Positions 52,415 through 59,804 of a stretch of DNA of 64,000 bases are shown here, one piece after another (positions within the stretch are counted from its first letter, which is position 1; each line of letters starts with the position of its first letter). Below the pieces are notes generated by a model. That model was not told the DNA's origin. It did no database searches and saw only the letters and a program-made list of their open reading frames with translations. Both the position numbers and the translations under genes were made by a program. This DNA comes from CAVSRC01 sp963782045 (GTDB lineage Bacteria > Pseudomonadota > Alphaproteobacteria > Rhizobiales > Kaistiaceae): contig CAWAIR010000009.1 of NCBI GenBank assembly GCA_963782045.1, forward strand, positions 1 to 64,000. The letters are read 5' to 3'.

Positions 52415-52516
52415 GAAAACGAAAGCCCGCCTCCGCCCACCGGGGGGAGGGACCGGGCCGGAGGCAGGCGCTTGGAATGGCCCGGGAGTGCGGGCTGAGG
52501 GGAACGCTCCCGGGCA
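52415..52516 (-). ncRNA. Candidate EcfG-dependent small RNA between the FNT and CDF genes
   Basis: A minus-strand transcript of about 100 nt is suggested by an EcfG promoter (52524-52548) followed by two structures. The first is a perfect 9-bp hairpin, CGGGC-type arms at 52507-52515 and 52480-52488, with an 18-nt C-rich loop (GTTCCCCTCAGCCC...) beginning at the predicted start. The second is an intrinsic terminator at 52425-52469 with tail TTTCGTTTT. No protein gene lies here on that strand. The layout matches that of the candidate at 44494. Such exposed C-rich loops often pair with ribosome-binding sites of target mRNAs. Confidence 0.55.
52425..52469 (-). terminator. Intrinsic terminator of the small RNA
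   Basis: On the minus strand GCCTGCCTCCG (52469-52459) pairs with CGGAGGCGGGC (52435-52425) with one mismatch, followed by TTTCGTTTTC. The loop of 23 nt is itself C-rich (CCCTCCCCCC). Confidence 0.7.
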
Positions 52517-52523
52517 GCTTGGC

Positions 52524-52548
52524 AACGCCGGGCGGCCCTGCCGGTTCC
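52524..52548 (-). promoter_or_regulatory. EcfG-type promoter without a downstream protein gene
   Basis: Minus strand GGAAC, 16 bases, CGTT, 50 bp beyond the stop of the CDF gene and pointing away from it. It reads into the two hairpins at 52425-52515. Confidence 0.68.
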
Positions 52549-52598
52549 CTGCCGCGGGGGGGCAAAATCGCGACGCAAACAAAGTCGTCCGCTGTCCG

Positions 52599-53552
52599 CT
52601 ATGCCAGGCCGGTGGCGCCGAGATCGTCGATGCCCGTGCCACTCACCCCGCTCACCGGCTTCATGAACAGCGCGACGACCTCGGGATGGCGCCCGCGGAT
52701 GCGCCGCTCCAGCATCGCCATCGTCCGCTCGACATCGCCAGCCGTGAGGCCGTCATCGAAGTCGAGTTCGAGCGCGGCGACGATCTGGCGGGGCGCCAGG
52801 TGGACGGTCAGCAGGTTGGCCGCCCCGACGATCCCGGGCTGGCCGCGCGCCATCTTCATGAGCGAGGCGCGGACGGTGGCGCCGGCCGGCTCGCCGATCA
52901 GCAGGCTCTTGCTCTCGCGCGCCAGGAAGACGGCGACCAGCGCCAGCACGCAGCCAATGCCGATCGACGCCACGCCGTCGAGAACCGGCAGACCGAGGAC
53001 ATCGGAGCCGGCCGTGCCGAGGGCAGCGATGGCGATCCCGGTGATCGCAGCCGAATCCTCGAACAGCACCATGAACGAAGTCGGGTCCTTGCTGCGCGTC
53101 GCCGCCTCCAGGTGGCTGAGCGATCCGCGCGTGTGCTCGAACTCGCGCGCGGCGACGAACAGCGTCGTGCCCTCGAACAGGGCCGACAGGCCGAGCACGA
53201 CGTAGTTGACCAGCGGACCGGCGATCTCCGTCGGGTGGCGGATGTGGATGACGCCCTCGTAGAAGGAGACGCCCGCGCCCAGCGCGAAGACCAGGAGGGC
53301 GACGATGAAGCTCCAGAAATAGAGCTCGCGCCCGTAGCCCAGCGGATGCTGATCGTCGGCCGGCCGCCGCGAGCGGCGAATACCGTGGATGAGCAGCACC
53401 TGATTGCCGGTATCGACCAGCGAATGGACGCCTTCGCTCAGCATGGCGGAGCTGCCGGTGACCACCGCCGCGGCGAACTTGGTCAGTGCCACCAGCAGAT
53501 TGCCGGCAAGCGCGGCGTAGATGACCTTATTCGTCGATCTGCTGGCTGCCAT
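52599..53552 (-). CDS. Cation diffusion facilitator family transporter
   Basis: A 317-residue CDF transporter with six membrane helices. SSAMLSEGVHSLVDTGNQVLLIHG has the HSxxD metal site of helix 2, and FEDSAAITGIAIAALG the matching site in helix 5. The cytoplasmic C-terminal domain has VHLAPRQIVAALELDFDDGLTAGDVERTMAMLERRI in pattern. It exports zinc, manganese or another divalent cation in exchange for protons. The metal cannot be told from the sequence. Confidence 0.9.
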   Translation of the reverse strand: MAASRSTNKVIYAALAGNLLVALTKFAAAVVTGSSAMLSEGVHSLVDTGNQVLLIHGIRRSRRPADDQHPLGYGRELYFWSFIVALLVFALGAGVSFYEGVIHIRHPTEIAGPLVNYVVLGLSALFEGTTLFVAAREFEHTRGSLSHLEAATRSKDPTSFMVLFEDSAAITGIAIAALGTAGSDVLGLPVLDGVASIGIGCVLALVAVFLARESKSLLIGEPAGATVRASLMKMARGQPGIVGAANLLTVHLAPRQIVAALELDFDDGLTAGDVERTMAMLERRIRGRHPEVVALFMKPVSGVSGTGIDDLGATGLA

Positions 53553-53612
53553 GCACCGCCCGAGATCGCGCCGCTGCCGGACTTCGCCAGCGCCGCGCCT
53601 TGACCGCGATCG

Positions 53613-54161
53613 CTATTCGCGACCCGTGTTGATCGGGACGTCGGTGAACCGCACATCGACCGACCGGGCGTAGCGCCGCCCGTTGACCTTGTCGTGCCGC
53701 ATGAAATCGGGCGGCGCGATATGGACGTCAAGGGTGTAGCGGCCATCGCCGGGGACGCGGATGTTGCGGCCGTAGTGGTAGAGGCCGGGATGCCACAGGA
53801 AGGGGACGGTGAACGGGCCGATCACCCTGCCGTCCGATGCGGTCAGCTTCGCCTCGATATCGAGATAGGGGATGAAGCGCCCATCGCCGGCGTCGCTGAC
53901 CGAGATCTCCAGATGGCAGTTCTGATCGGTCGGCTCGGTCCATTCCAGCACCCCCTCGCCGGCAAGCCGGTACATGCCCTCCGCCCTCTCCTGGGCGTAG
54001 GCTACGACGTAATCCCCGGCGCGCTTGTGGGCGCCGCTGTCGGCGACGTCGTTGGCCATGTAATCGAGCGAGTGGCGATAGGCGTCGCCCTCCTTGCGGG
54101 CCATGTCGAGCTGACGAGTGTCGGCTTCGTCGCTGAGACGTTCAGGAGGTGTACGCGTCAT
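53613..54161 (-). CDS. Tp34/P19-like iron-transport domain protein without signal peptide
   Basis: A 182-residue protein. The second half resembles the Fe2+ transport protein family (P19, Tp34, FetP): ISVSDAGDGRFIPYLDIEAKLTASDGRVIGP, FLWHPGLYHYGRNIRVPGDGRYTLDVHI in pattern, and APPDFMRHDK, including the Met and His residues that bind metal. It has no signal peptide, so unlike P19 it should be cytoplasmic. The first 75 residues are a helical, charged addition. The start is ATG 54161 behind AAGGA. An EcfG promoter is at 54195-54219. Confidence 0.65.
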   Translation of the reverse strand: MTRTPPERLSDEADTRQLDMARKEGDAYRHSLDYMANDVADSGAHKRAGDYVVAYAQERAEGMYRLAGEGVLEWTEPTDQNCHLEISVSDAGDGRFIPYLDIEAKLTASDGRVIGPFTVPFLWHPGLYHYGRNIRVPGDGRYTLDVHIAPPDFMRHDKVNGRRYARSVDVRFTDVPINTGRE

Positions 54162-54194
54162 CGCGGGCAATCCTTCTTTTGCATATGGTGGTGA

Positions 54195-54219
54195 AACGTG
54201 CTTCCGCGCCATCCGTTCC
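54195..54219 (-). promoter_or_regulatory. EcfG-type promoter for the Tp34/P19-like gene
   Basis: Minus strand GGAAC, 16 bases, CGTT, 34 bp upstream of the 54161 start and just beyond the stop of the SDR gene. Confidence 0.72.
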
Positions 54220-54225
54220 GGCGCC

Positions 54226-55218
54226 TCAGAGCCGGCCGCTGAGTGCGGCGGCCAGCCCGACGCCCAGGATCACGACCACCGAGGCGGCCACGGTGAGCCT
54301 GGGCGTGTTCTTGACGATCCACAGCTCCGAGCTCTTCGCGCTGGCCTTGTCGTCGAAGCGGCCATGCGCCGCGTAGTCGCCGGCGACCGGTGAGAACAGG
54401 TTGTTTTCCCGGCTCTCGGCCGGCTCGTTGGCCTGCTGGCCGGAATAGGCGCGGCGGGCGAGGAGCCGGTCGAGCAGTCCCGGCACCATTTTCTGGCCGG
54501 CAATCGCCTGGACCGCGGACCAGCCGAGCCACAGCTCGCGCTTCGGATGGTCGGCGACATAGCGAACCGCGTCGGCAACCACCTCCGGCTGGTAGATCGG
54601 CGGCAACGGCTGCGGCCGCTTGGGAAGCTTGTTCAGCGCCCAATTGAACTGCGGCGTATTCACCGCCGGCAGGTGCACCATGGTGATACGCACCTTGCTG
54701 CGGTCGTGGATCAGCTCGGAGCGGATCGAATTGGTGAACCCGACGATGGCGTGCTTGGCGCCGCAATACGCCGATTGCAGCGGGACCGAGCGATAGGCCA
54801 GCGCCGAGCCGATCTGGATGATGGTGCCCTTGTCGCGTGGCATCATGCGTCTCAGCGCCGTCATGGTGCCGTAGACGAAGCCGAGATAGCTCACCTCGGT
54901 GGCACGGCGGAATTCCTCGGCGGTGATGTCCTTGAACGGGCTGAACACCGTCGCCATCGCCACGTTGACCCAGATGTCGATCGGCCCGAAGGCTTCCTCG
55001 ACCCGGGCAGCGGCCTGCTCCACCGCCTCCGCGTCGGCAACGTCGGCGGGACAGGCGATCGCGCGGCCGCCCCGTTCGGCGATCTCGGCGACCGCCGCAT
55101 GCAGCCGTTCCTCGCCGCGGGCAATCAGGCCGATATGCGCGCCTTCGTCGGCGAACATGCGGGCGATCGCCCGGCCGACGCCGGCTGATCCCCCGGTTAT
55201 CATGACGGTGCGCGGCAT
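54226..55218 (-). CDS. SDR family oxidoreductase with C-terminal membrane anchor
   Basis: A 330-residue short-chain dehydrogenase. VMITGGSAGVGRAIAR is the nucleotide loop, VNVAMATVF the NNAG-type segment (changed to NVAM), and the catalytic set is S in IGSALAYRS with YCGAKHA (Y-x3-K). After about residue 250 comes an extra region and a C-terminal membrane helix LTVAASVVVILGVGLAAAL. Such anchored SDRs (SDR 'DltE-like') are common in stress islands of rhizobia. The substrate is unknown. It begins three bases after the PPC gene stop. Confidence 0.88.
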   Translation of the reverse strand: MPRTVMITGGSAGVGRAIARMFADEGAHIGLIARGEERLHAAVAEIAERGGRAIACPADVADAEAVEQAAARVEEAFGPIDIWVNVAMATVFSPFKDITAEEFRRATEVSYLGFVYGTMTALRRMMPRDKGTIIQIGSALAYRSVPLQSAYCGAKHAIVGFTNSIRSELIHDRSKVRITMVHLPAVNTPQFNWALNKLPKRPQPLPPIYQPEVVADAVRYVADHPKRELWLGWSAVQAIAGQKMVPGLLDRLLARRAYSGQQANEPAESRENNLFSPVAGDYAAHGRFDDKASAKSSELWIVKNTPRLTVAASVVVILGVGLAAALSGRL

Positions 55219-55221
55219 GGC

Positions 55222-55683
55222 TCAGTGCCCCTTGATGGCGCCGGCACGCGGGTTGATCAGGGCGAGCCCGGTCTGCGGGTCCATCTGCTTCTGCAGGTAA
55301 TCGGGCGACTCGTCGATCATCACTTCCAGCGTCGGGCGCACATGGGCGCGCCCGAGATGGCCGGCCATCGCACTGCCATCGCTCTTGCCGACCACGAGGT
55401 GAATGTGCAGGGCGGGCTTGCCCTGTGGGTCCAGCGCCACGTCGCCGGTAAGCGCGGCGACCTCGACCTGCTCGTCGACCTTGATGTCGCGATAGTCCTT
55501 CTTCTCCCAGTCGAAATAGCGCAGCACCACGTCGCTGAGCGCGCCGACCGCCGTCAGCCGCGCCGCCGCGATGTCCTCGCGCTGCACGAAGTCCGCGAGG
55601 TTCGAAAGCACCTCGTCGCCGGTCTTGAGGACGGCCGCGAAGACGCGTCGGCCGTTCGCCTCGTAGAGCAGTTTGGTATCCAT
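55222..55683 (-). CDS. PPC/DUF296 domain protein
   Basis: A 153-residue single-domain protein of the PPC (DUF296) family, found alone in bacteria and fused to AT-hooks in plants. VFAAVLKTGDEVLSNLADFVQREDIAAARLTAVGALSD is the first half, and PALHIHLVVGKSDGSAMAGHLGRAHVRPTLEVMI carries the conserved histidines (HIH and H in AGHL) that can bind a metal. It probably forms trimers. It is followed on the same strand by the SDR gene and diverges from the PoxB-like gene. Confidence 0.87.
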   Translation of the reverse strand: MDTKLLYEANGRRVFAAVLKTGDEVLSNLADFVQREDIAAARLTAVGALSDVVLRYFDWEKKDYRDIKVDEQVEVAALTGDVALDPQGKPALHIHLVVGKSDGSAMAGHLGRAHVRPTLEVMIDESPDYLQKQMDPQTGLALINPRAGAIKGH

Positions 55684-55769
55684 CACTGGCTCCCCTTCTG
55701 GCTGTCGGTCACTCCGCAAAGCCAACGCAAGGGCCCGCCTTTTCGTTGCATGCGTGCCGCGATTCGCCG

Positions 55770-55794
55770 GGAACAGTTGGCCCTGCCCGGCGTT
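55770..55794 (+). promoter_or_regulatory. EcfG-type promoter for the PoxB-like gene
   Basis: Plus strand GGAAC, 16 bases, CGTT, 95 bp upstream of the 55890 start. Confidence 0.72.
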
Positions 55795-55889
55795 GTCGCT
55801 GCGTCCTCTCCGCCGGGGGATGCCCTCCCGCCATCCACCCGTTGCGCGACCGGCGATCTGAATGCGTCCCAGGATCAAGGAATGCTCAC

Positions 55890-57647
55890 ATGGCCGACCC
55901 GACTGCCGCAGACGTCCTCGTCGAAACGCTGATCAACTGGAACGTCGACACGATCTTCGGCATCCCCGGAGACGGCGTTAACGGCATCATCGAGTCCTTG
56001 CGCACGCACAAGGATCAGATCCGCTTCATCCAGGTGCGTCACGAGGAAGCCGCGGCGTTCGCGGCCTGCGCCTATGCCAAGTGGACCGGCCGGCTGGGCG
56101 TATGCCTGTCGACGTCAGGCCCGGGCGGCATCCATCTGCTCAACGGCCTCTACGATGCCAAGCTCGACGGTCAGCCGGTGCTCGCCATCACCGGGCTCCA
56201 GTTCCACGACCTGCTCCACACCTACACCCAGCAGGATGTCGAGCTCGACAAGCTGTTCATGGACGTCAGCGTCTACAATGCCCGCGTCATGGGCGCGCAG
56301 CACACCGAGAACGTGGTCGAGCTCGCTGCCCGCGCGGCACTCGCCTATCGTGGCGTCGCCCACGTCACCATGCCGGTCGACATGCAGTCGCAGCCGGTCT
56401 CCGCCGACCAGCGCTCCAAGCGCAACGTCCCCGGCCATGTGCCGGACATGATGGCGCGCTCCGGCCAGATGCCCGACGAAGCGCAACTGATGAGGGCGGT
56501 CGACGTTCTCAACGCCGGCAAGAAGACGGCGATCCTCGCCGGGCGCGGGGCGCTTGGCGCCGGCCGCGAGCTGGAGGCGATCGCCGAGCGCCTGGGCGCG
56601 CCGATCATCAAGCCGCTGCTCGGCAAGGGCGCCGTCGCCGACGACAGCCCCTATTGCACCGGCGGCATCGGCCTCCTCGGCACCAAGCCATCGCAGGAGG
56701 CGCTGGCCGATTGCGACACGCTGCTCATCGCCGGCAGCGCCTTTCCCTACATCGAGTTCTATCCGAAGCCGGGCTCGGCGCGCATCGTGCAGATCGACAT
56801 CGACCCGCTGCGCATCGGCCTGCGCGCGCCGGTGGAGGTCGGGCTGGTCGGCGACACGGCGAAGGTGCTCTCCGCCCTCCTGCCGCGCCTCGAGGCCAAC
56901 AAGGACCACTCGTTCCTCGAAACGGCACAGAGGGGCAAGAAGGACTGGAACGCGCTGCTCGAGCAGCGCGGCACGCGCGGCGACATGCCTATGAAGCCGC
57001 AGGTCGTCGCCTATGAGCTGAACAAGCTGCTTTCCGACGACGCCATCATCGCCACCGATTCCGGCACGATCACCACCTGGATTGCCCGCTACCTGCAGAT
57101 CCGCGGCGACATGATGTTCTCGTGTTCCGGCAACCTGGCGACCATGGCCTGCGGCCTGCCCTACGCCGTCGCCGCGGCCGTCGCCCATCCGGACCGGCAG
57201 GTCGTCGCCTTTGTCGGCGACGGCGGCCTGACCATGCTCATGGGCGAGCTCGCCACCTGCATGAAGTACGACCTCGACGTGAAGATCGTCGTGATCAAGA
57301 ACAACGTGCTCGGCCAGATCAAGTGGGAGCAGATGGTCTTCCTCGGCAATCCCGAATATGTCTGCGAACTCCAGCCGATCGATTTCGCCGCCGTCGCCCG
57401 CGGCTTCGGCATGGCCGCCTACACCATCGACGACCCGACGCAATGCGCCGAGACCCTGCGTCACGCGCTGGCGACCAAGGGGCCGGCCCTGATCGAGGCG
57501 GTCGTCGACCCCAACGAGCCGCCGATGCCGCCGTCGGTGTCCTTCGAGGACGCCAAGAACTTCGCCGAGGCGCTGGCCCGCGGCACCCGCAAGGCCGGCA
57601 AGATCGCGCGCACCGTCGCCGCCGATCGGGTGCGCGAGCTGATCTGA
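55890..57647 (+). CDS. poxB: Thiamine diphosphate enzyme, pyruvate oxidase/pyruvate:quinone dehydrogenase-like
   Basis: A 585-residue ThDP enzyme. The N-terminal domain has FGIPGDGVNGIIESL and VRHEEAAAFAACAYAKWTGRLGVCLSTSGPGGIHLLNGLYDA in pattern, with the catalytic glutamate in RHEEAAAF. The C-terminal ThDP motif is GDGGLTMLMGELATC...IKNN. It resembles PoxB and pyruvate oxidases more than acetolactate synthase. PoxB in E. coli is likewise induced by the stationary-phase sigma factor; here an EcfG promoter precedes the gene. No membrane helix is seen at the C-terminus. Confidence 0.82.
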   Translation: MADPTAADVLVETLINWNVDTIFGIPGDGVNGIIESLRTHKDQIRFIQVRHEEAAAFAACAYAKWTGRLGVCLSTSGPGGIHLLNGLYDAKLDGQPVLAITGLQFHDLLHTYTQQDVELDKLFMDVSVYNARVMGAQHTENVVELAARAALAYRGVAHVTMPVDMQSQPVSADQRSKRNVPGHVPDMMARSGQMPDEAQLMRAVDVLNAGKKTAILAGRGALGAGRELEAIAERLGAPIIKPLLGKGAVADDSPYCTGGIGLLGTKPSQEALADCDTLLIAGSAFPYIEFYPKPGSARIVQIDIDPLRIGLRAPVEVGLVGDTAKVLSALLPRLEANKDHSFLETAQRGKKDWNALLEQRGTRGDMPMKPQVVAYELNKLLSDDAIIATDSGTITTWIARYLQIRGDMMFSCSGNLATMACGLPYAVAAAVAHPDRQVVAFVGDGGLTMLMGELATCMKYDLDVKIVVIKNNVLGQIKWEQMVFLGNPEYVCELQPIDFAAVARGFGMAAYTIDDPTQCAETLRHALATKGPALIEAVVDPNEPPMPPSVSFEDAKNFAEALARGTRKAGKIARTVAADRVRELI

Positions 57648-57966
57648 CAGGGCTGATCCTCGCCGACGGCTTCTCCTGCCCCGAGCAGATCGAACAGGCG
57701 ACTGGCCGCAAGACTGTCGACGTCGTCGGGCCCCCCGAACCGCTCGACCGCCAGGCCCTTTCGCGGCGCCGGCCCGGATTTTTCGATTTCGCCCCCACGG
57801 CTTGATCGCCCGCGCCCTGCCCCGGATCATCCGGGGCGCGGCCGGTTCTTTCATGTGATAAATAGGCCGGATTCGGCGGCGGCGGACCGCCCGCGCAGTC
57901 GAGCAGTTGCTCTTGACTGGAGCGTGTGTTCAGAGTCGACCATATGCGGGGTCGGAAAAGGCTGTG
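57648..57966. other. Intergenic region with terminator and promoter of the polyol locus
   Basis: About 320 bp without a gene. It contains a hairpin at 57819-57837 and, nearer the HAD gene, a degenerate copy of the smo palindrome (CGACCATATGCGGG, 57938-57951). I see nothing else. Confidence 0.6.
57819..57837 (+). terminator. Terminator-like hairpin after the PoxB-like gene
   Basis: GCCCCGGA (57819-57826) and TCCGGGGC (57830-57837) pair perfectly around TCA. CGCG on either side can extend it. It is 170 bp beyond the stop; only a weak T-rich tail follows. Confidence 0.55.
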
Positions 57967-58629
57967 ATGGACCCGTTGGACGATTTCGATCTGGTGATTT
58001 TCGACTGCGACGGCGTCGTCGTCGACAGCGAGATCCTGAGCTGCGACTGCCTGGCCGATTGGTTCGGCGAGCACGGGGTCGCGCTGGGGCGGCAGGAAGT
58101 GGTCGACCGCTTCGTCGGCCGCAGCACGGCTGCGGTCGTCGCCTATTGGCGGAACGAACTCGCCCGCGATCCGCCGGCCGATTTCTTTCCCGGCTACCGC
58201 AAGCGGCTTTCGCATGTCTTTGCCGAGGGGCTGAGGCCCATGCCGCTGGCCGACGACGTGCTTGCCAGGCTGTCTCGGCCCTATTGCCTGGCCTCCTCCA
58301 GCGAACGCGAGCGCATCCAGCTCACCCTCAAGGTCACCAGGCTCGACCGCTATTTCGCCGACCGCGTCTTCGACGCCACCATGGTCGAACACGGCAAGCC
58401 GGCCCCCGACCTCTTCCTGCTCGCTGCCCGCCGGATGCGGCAACGGCCGGAGCGCACCCTGGTCGTCGAGGATTCGGTCTCCGGCGTGCGCGCCGGCAAG
58501 GCCGCCACCATGACGGTGTGGGGCTTCGTCGGCGGCAGCCACTGCCACGGCCGCAACGTCGCCGCGGAACTGACCGCCGCCGGTGCCGACCGCGTCTTCA
58601 ATTCGCTCGGCGAGCTGCTGCCGCAATGA
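57967..58629 (+). CDS. HAD family phosphatase of the polyol locus
   Basis: A 220-residue HAD hydrolase. Motif I is DLVIFDCDGVVVDSE with both Asp residues, motif II CLASSSER, motif III VEHGKPAPDLFLLAARRM, and motif IV VVEDSVSGVRAGKAATM. This is the beta-phosphoglucomutase/phosphatase subgroup. Genes like it accompany sorbitol and mannitol operons and probably remove phosphate from sugar or polyol phosphates formed by side reactions. The start is the ATG at 57967. Its stop overlaps the SorC-family gene start (ATGA). Confidence 0.87.
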   Translation: MDPLDDFDLVIFDCDGVVVDSEILSCDCLADWFGEHGVALGRQEVVDRFVGRSTAAVVAYWRNELARDPPADFFPGYRKRLSHVFAEGLRPMPLADDVLARLSRPYCLASSSERERIQLTLKVTRLDRYFADRVFDATMVEHGKPAPDLFLLAARRMRQRPERTLVVEDSVSGVRAGKAATMTVWGFVGGSHCHGRNVAAELTAAGADRVFNSLGELLPQ

Positions 58630-59609
58630 CCAACAAGCCGACATCGGAACCGCCGCGGCCGGAAGCCGGCCACCAGTCGCGCCTCGACGACGCAGCTCGC
58701 GCCGGCTGGCTCTACTACGTCGCCGGCAACACCCAGGACGAGATCGCCCGCAAGCTCAACGTCTCGCGGCCGACCGCCCAGCGCCTGGTGGCGCTGGCCC
58801 TGGCAGAACGGCTGATTTCCTTCCGTCTGGAGCACCCCATCGCCGCCTGCATGGAGCTCGCCGCCGCGCTGACCGACCGCCACCAGCTCGCCTATTGCGA
58901 GGTGGCGCCGAGCGACCCGGAATCCGACAGCGTCATCCTCGGCGTCGCCGAGCGCGCCGCCGCCTTCCTCGAGCAACGCCTCAAGGCGCCGGAGCCGCTG
59001 GTGGTGGCGATCGGCACCGGCCGGACGCTGCGCGCCGCCATCGAGCGCATGGAAAGCATGAGCTGCCCGCACCACCGGCTGGTCTCGCTGGTCGGCCACA
59101 TCTCCATGCGCGGTTCGGCGAGCTTCTACGACGTGCTCGCCAGCCTTTCCAACCTTACCCACGCGCCGCATTACCCGATGCCGCTGCCGGTGGTCGTACC
59201 CTCGCGCAGCCAACGCGACCAGCTCATGCAGCTCGAGCCGGTGGTGCGCGTGCTCGAACTCGGCGCCGCCGCCGACATCACCCTGATCGGCATCGGCCAG
59301 ATGGACGAGAGCGCGCCACTCTACGTCGACGGCTTCATCTCCAGGGAGGAGCTGACCGAGATACGGCGGCTCGGCGCCGTCGGCGAGGTGACCGGCTGGG
59401 CCTACGACGCCGCCGGCCGCATCATCGCCGGTGGCTTCAACGAGCGGCTGACCAGCGTGCCCCGCATCGTGCCGCCCGAGCAGCTTGTCGTCGCCGTCGC
59501 CCAGGGTACCGAGAAGGTGCTGCCGATCCACGCCGCGCTGCGCGGGCGCATCGTCAACGGTCTCATCACCAACGAGACCACCGCCCGTTCCCTGCTCGCC
59601 CTCGACTGA
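58626..59609 (+). CDS. SorC/DeoR-type sugar-binding transcriptional regulator
   Basis: A 327-residue regulator with an N-terminal helix-turn-helix (AGWLYYVAGNTQDEIARKLNVSRPTAQRLVALALAE) and the large SorC sugar-phosphate-binding domain. Typical sequence there includes VVAIGTGRTLRAAIERM, LVGHISMRGSASFYDV, LIGIGQMDESAPLYVDGFIS and GAVGEVTGWAYDAAGRII. It is the local regulator of the polyol operon. The perfect palindrome TGAGCATATGCTCA at 59751-59764 in the smoE promoter is its probable operator. Confidence 0.9.
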   Translation: MTNKPTSEPPRPEAGHQSRLDDAARAGWLYYVAGNTQDEIARKLNVSRPTAQRLVALALAERLISFRLEHPIAACMELAAALTDRHQLAYCEVAPSDPESDSVILGVAERAAAFLEQRLKAPEPLVVAIGTGRTLRAAIERMESMSCPHHRLVSLVGHISMRGSASFYDVLASLSNLTHAPHYPMPLPVVVPSRSQRDQLMQLEPVVRVLELGAAADITLIGIGQMDESAPLYVDGFISREELTEIRRLGAVGEVTGWAYDAAGRIIAGGFNERLTSVPRIVPPEQLVVAVAQGTEKVLPIHAALRGRIVNGLITNETTARSLLALD

Positions 59610-59727
59610 CCGGCCGGGCCTGCACCGCCCGCTTCCTTCGCCGTTTCCCCCCGCTTCCTGCTGCCTTTCTCCCTCCCTTCTCCCCTCCCTTTTCAACCAT
59701 CTCCATACCGAGGCGGTGCGCGCTGTC

Positions 59728-59764
59728 TTGACGTATTCCGTTTTTTGTGGTGAGCATATGCTCA
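59728..59764 (+). promoter_or_regulatory. smoE promoter with palindromic operator
   Basis: TTGACG at 59728-59733 is a good -35 element. Seventeen bases later comes TGAGCATATGCTCA (59751-59764), a perfect 14-bp palindrome that covers the position of the -10. A regulator bound there would block the promoter. smoE starts 40 bp further on. Confidence 0.7.
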
Positions 59765-59804
59765 GTGCCATAGCAATTGCTCGCGGCACACATGGGAGGA
59801 GATT

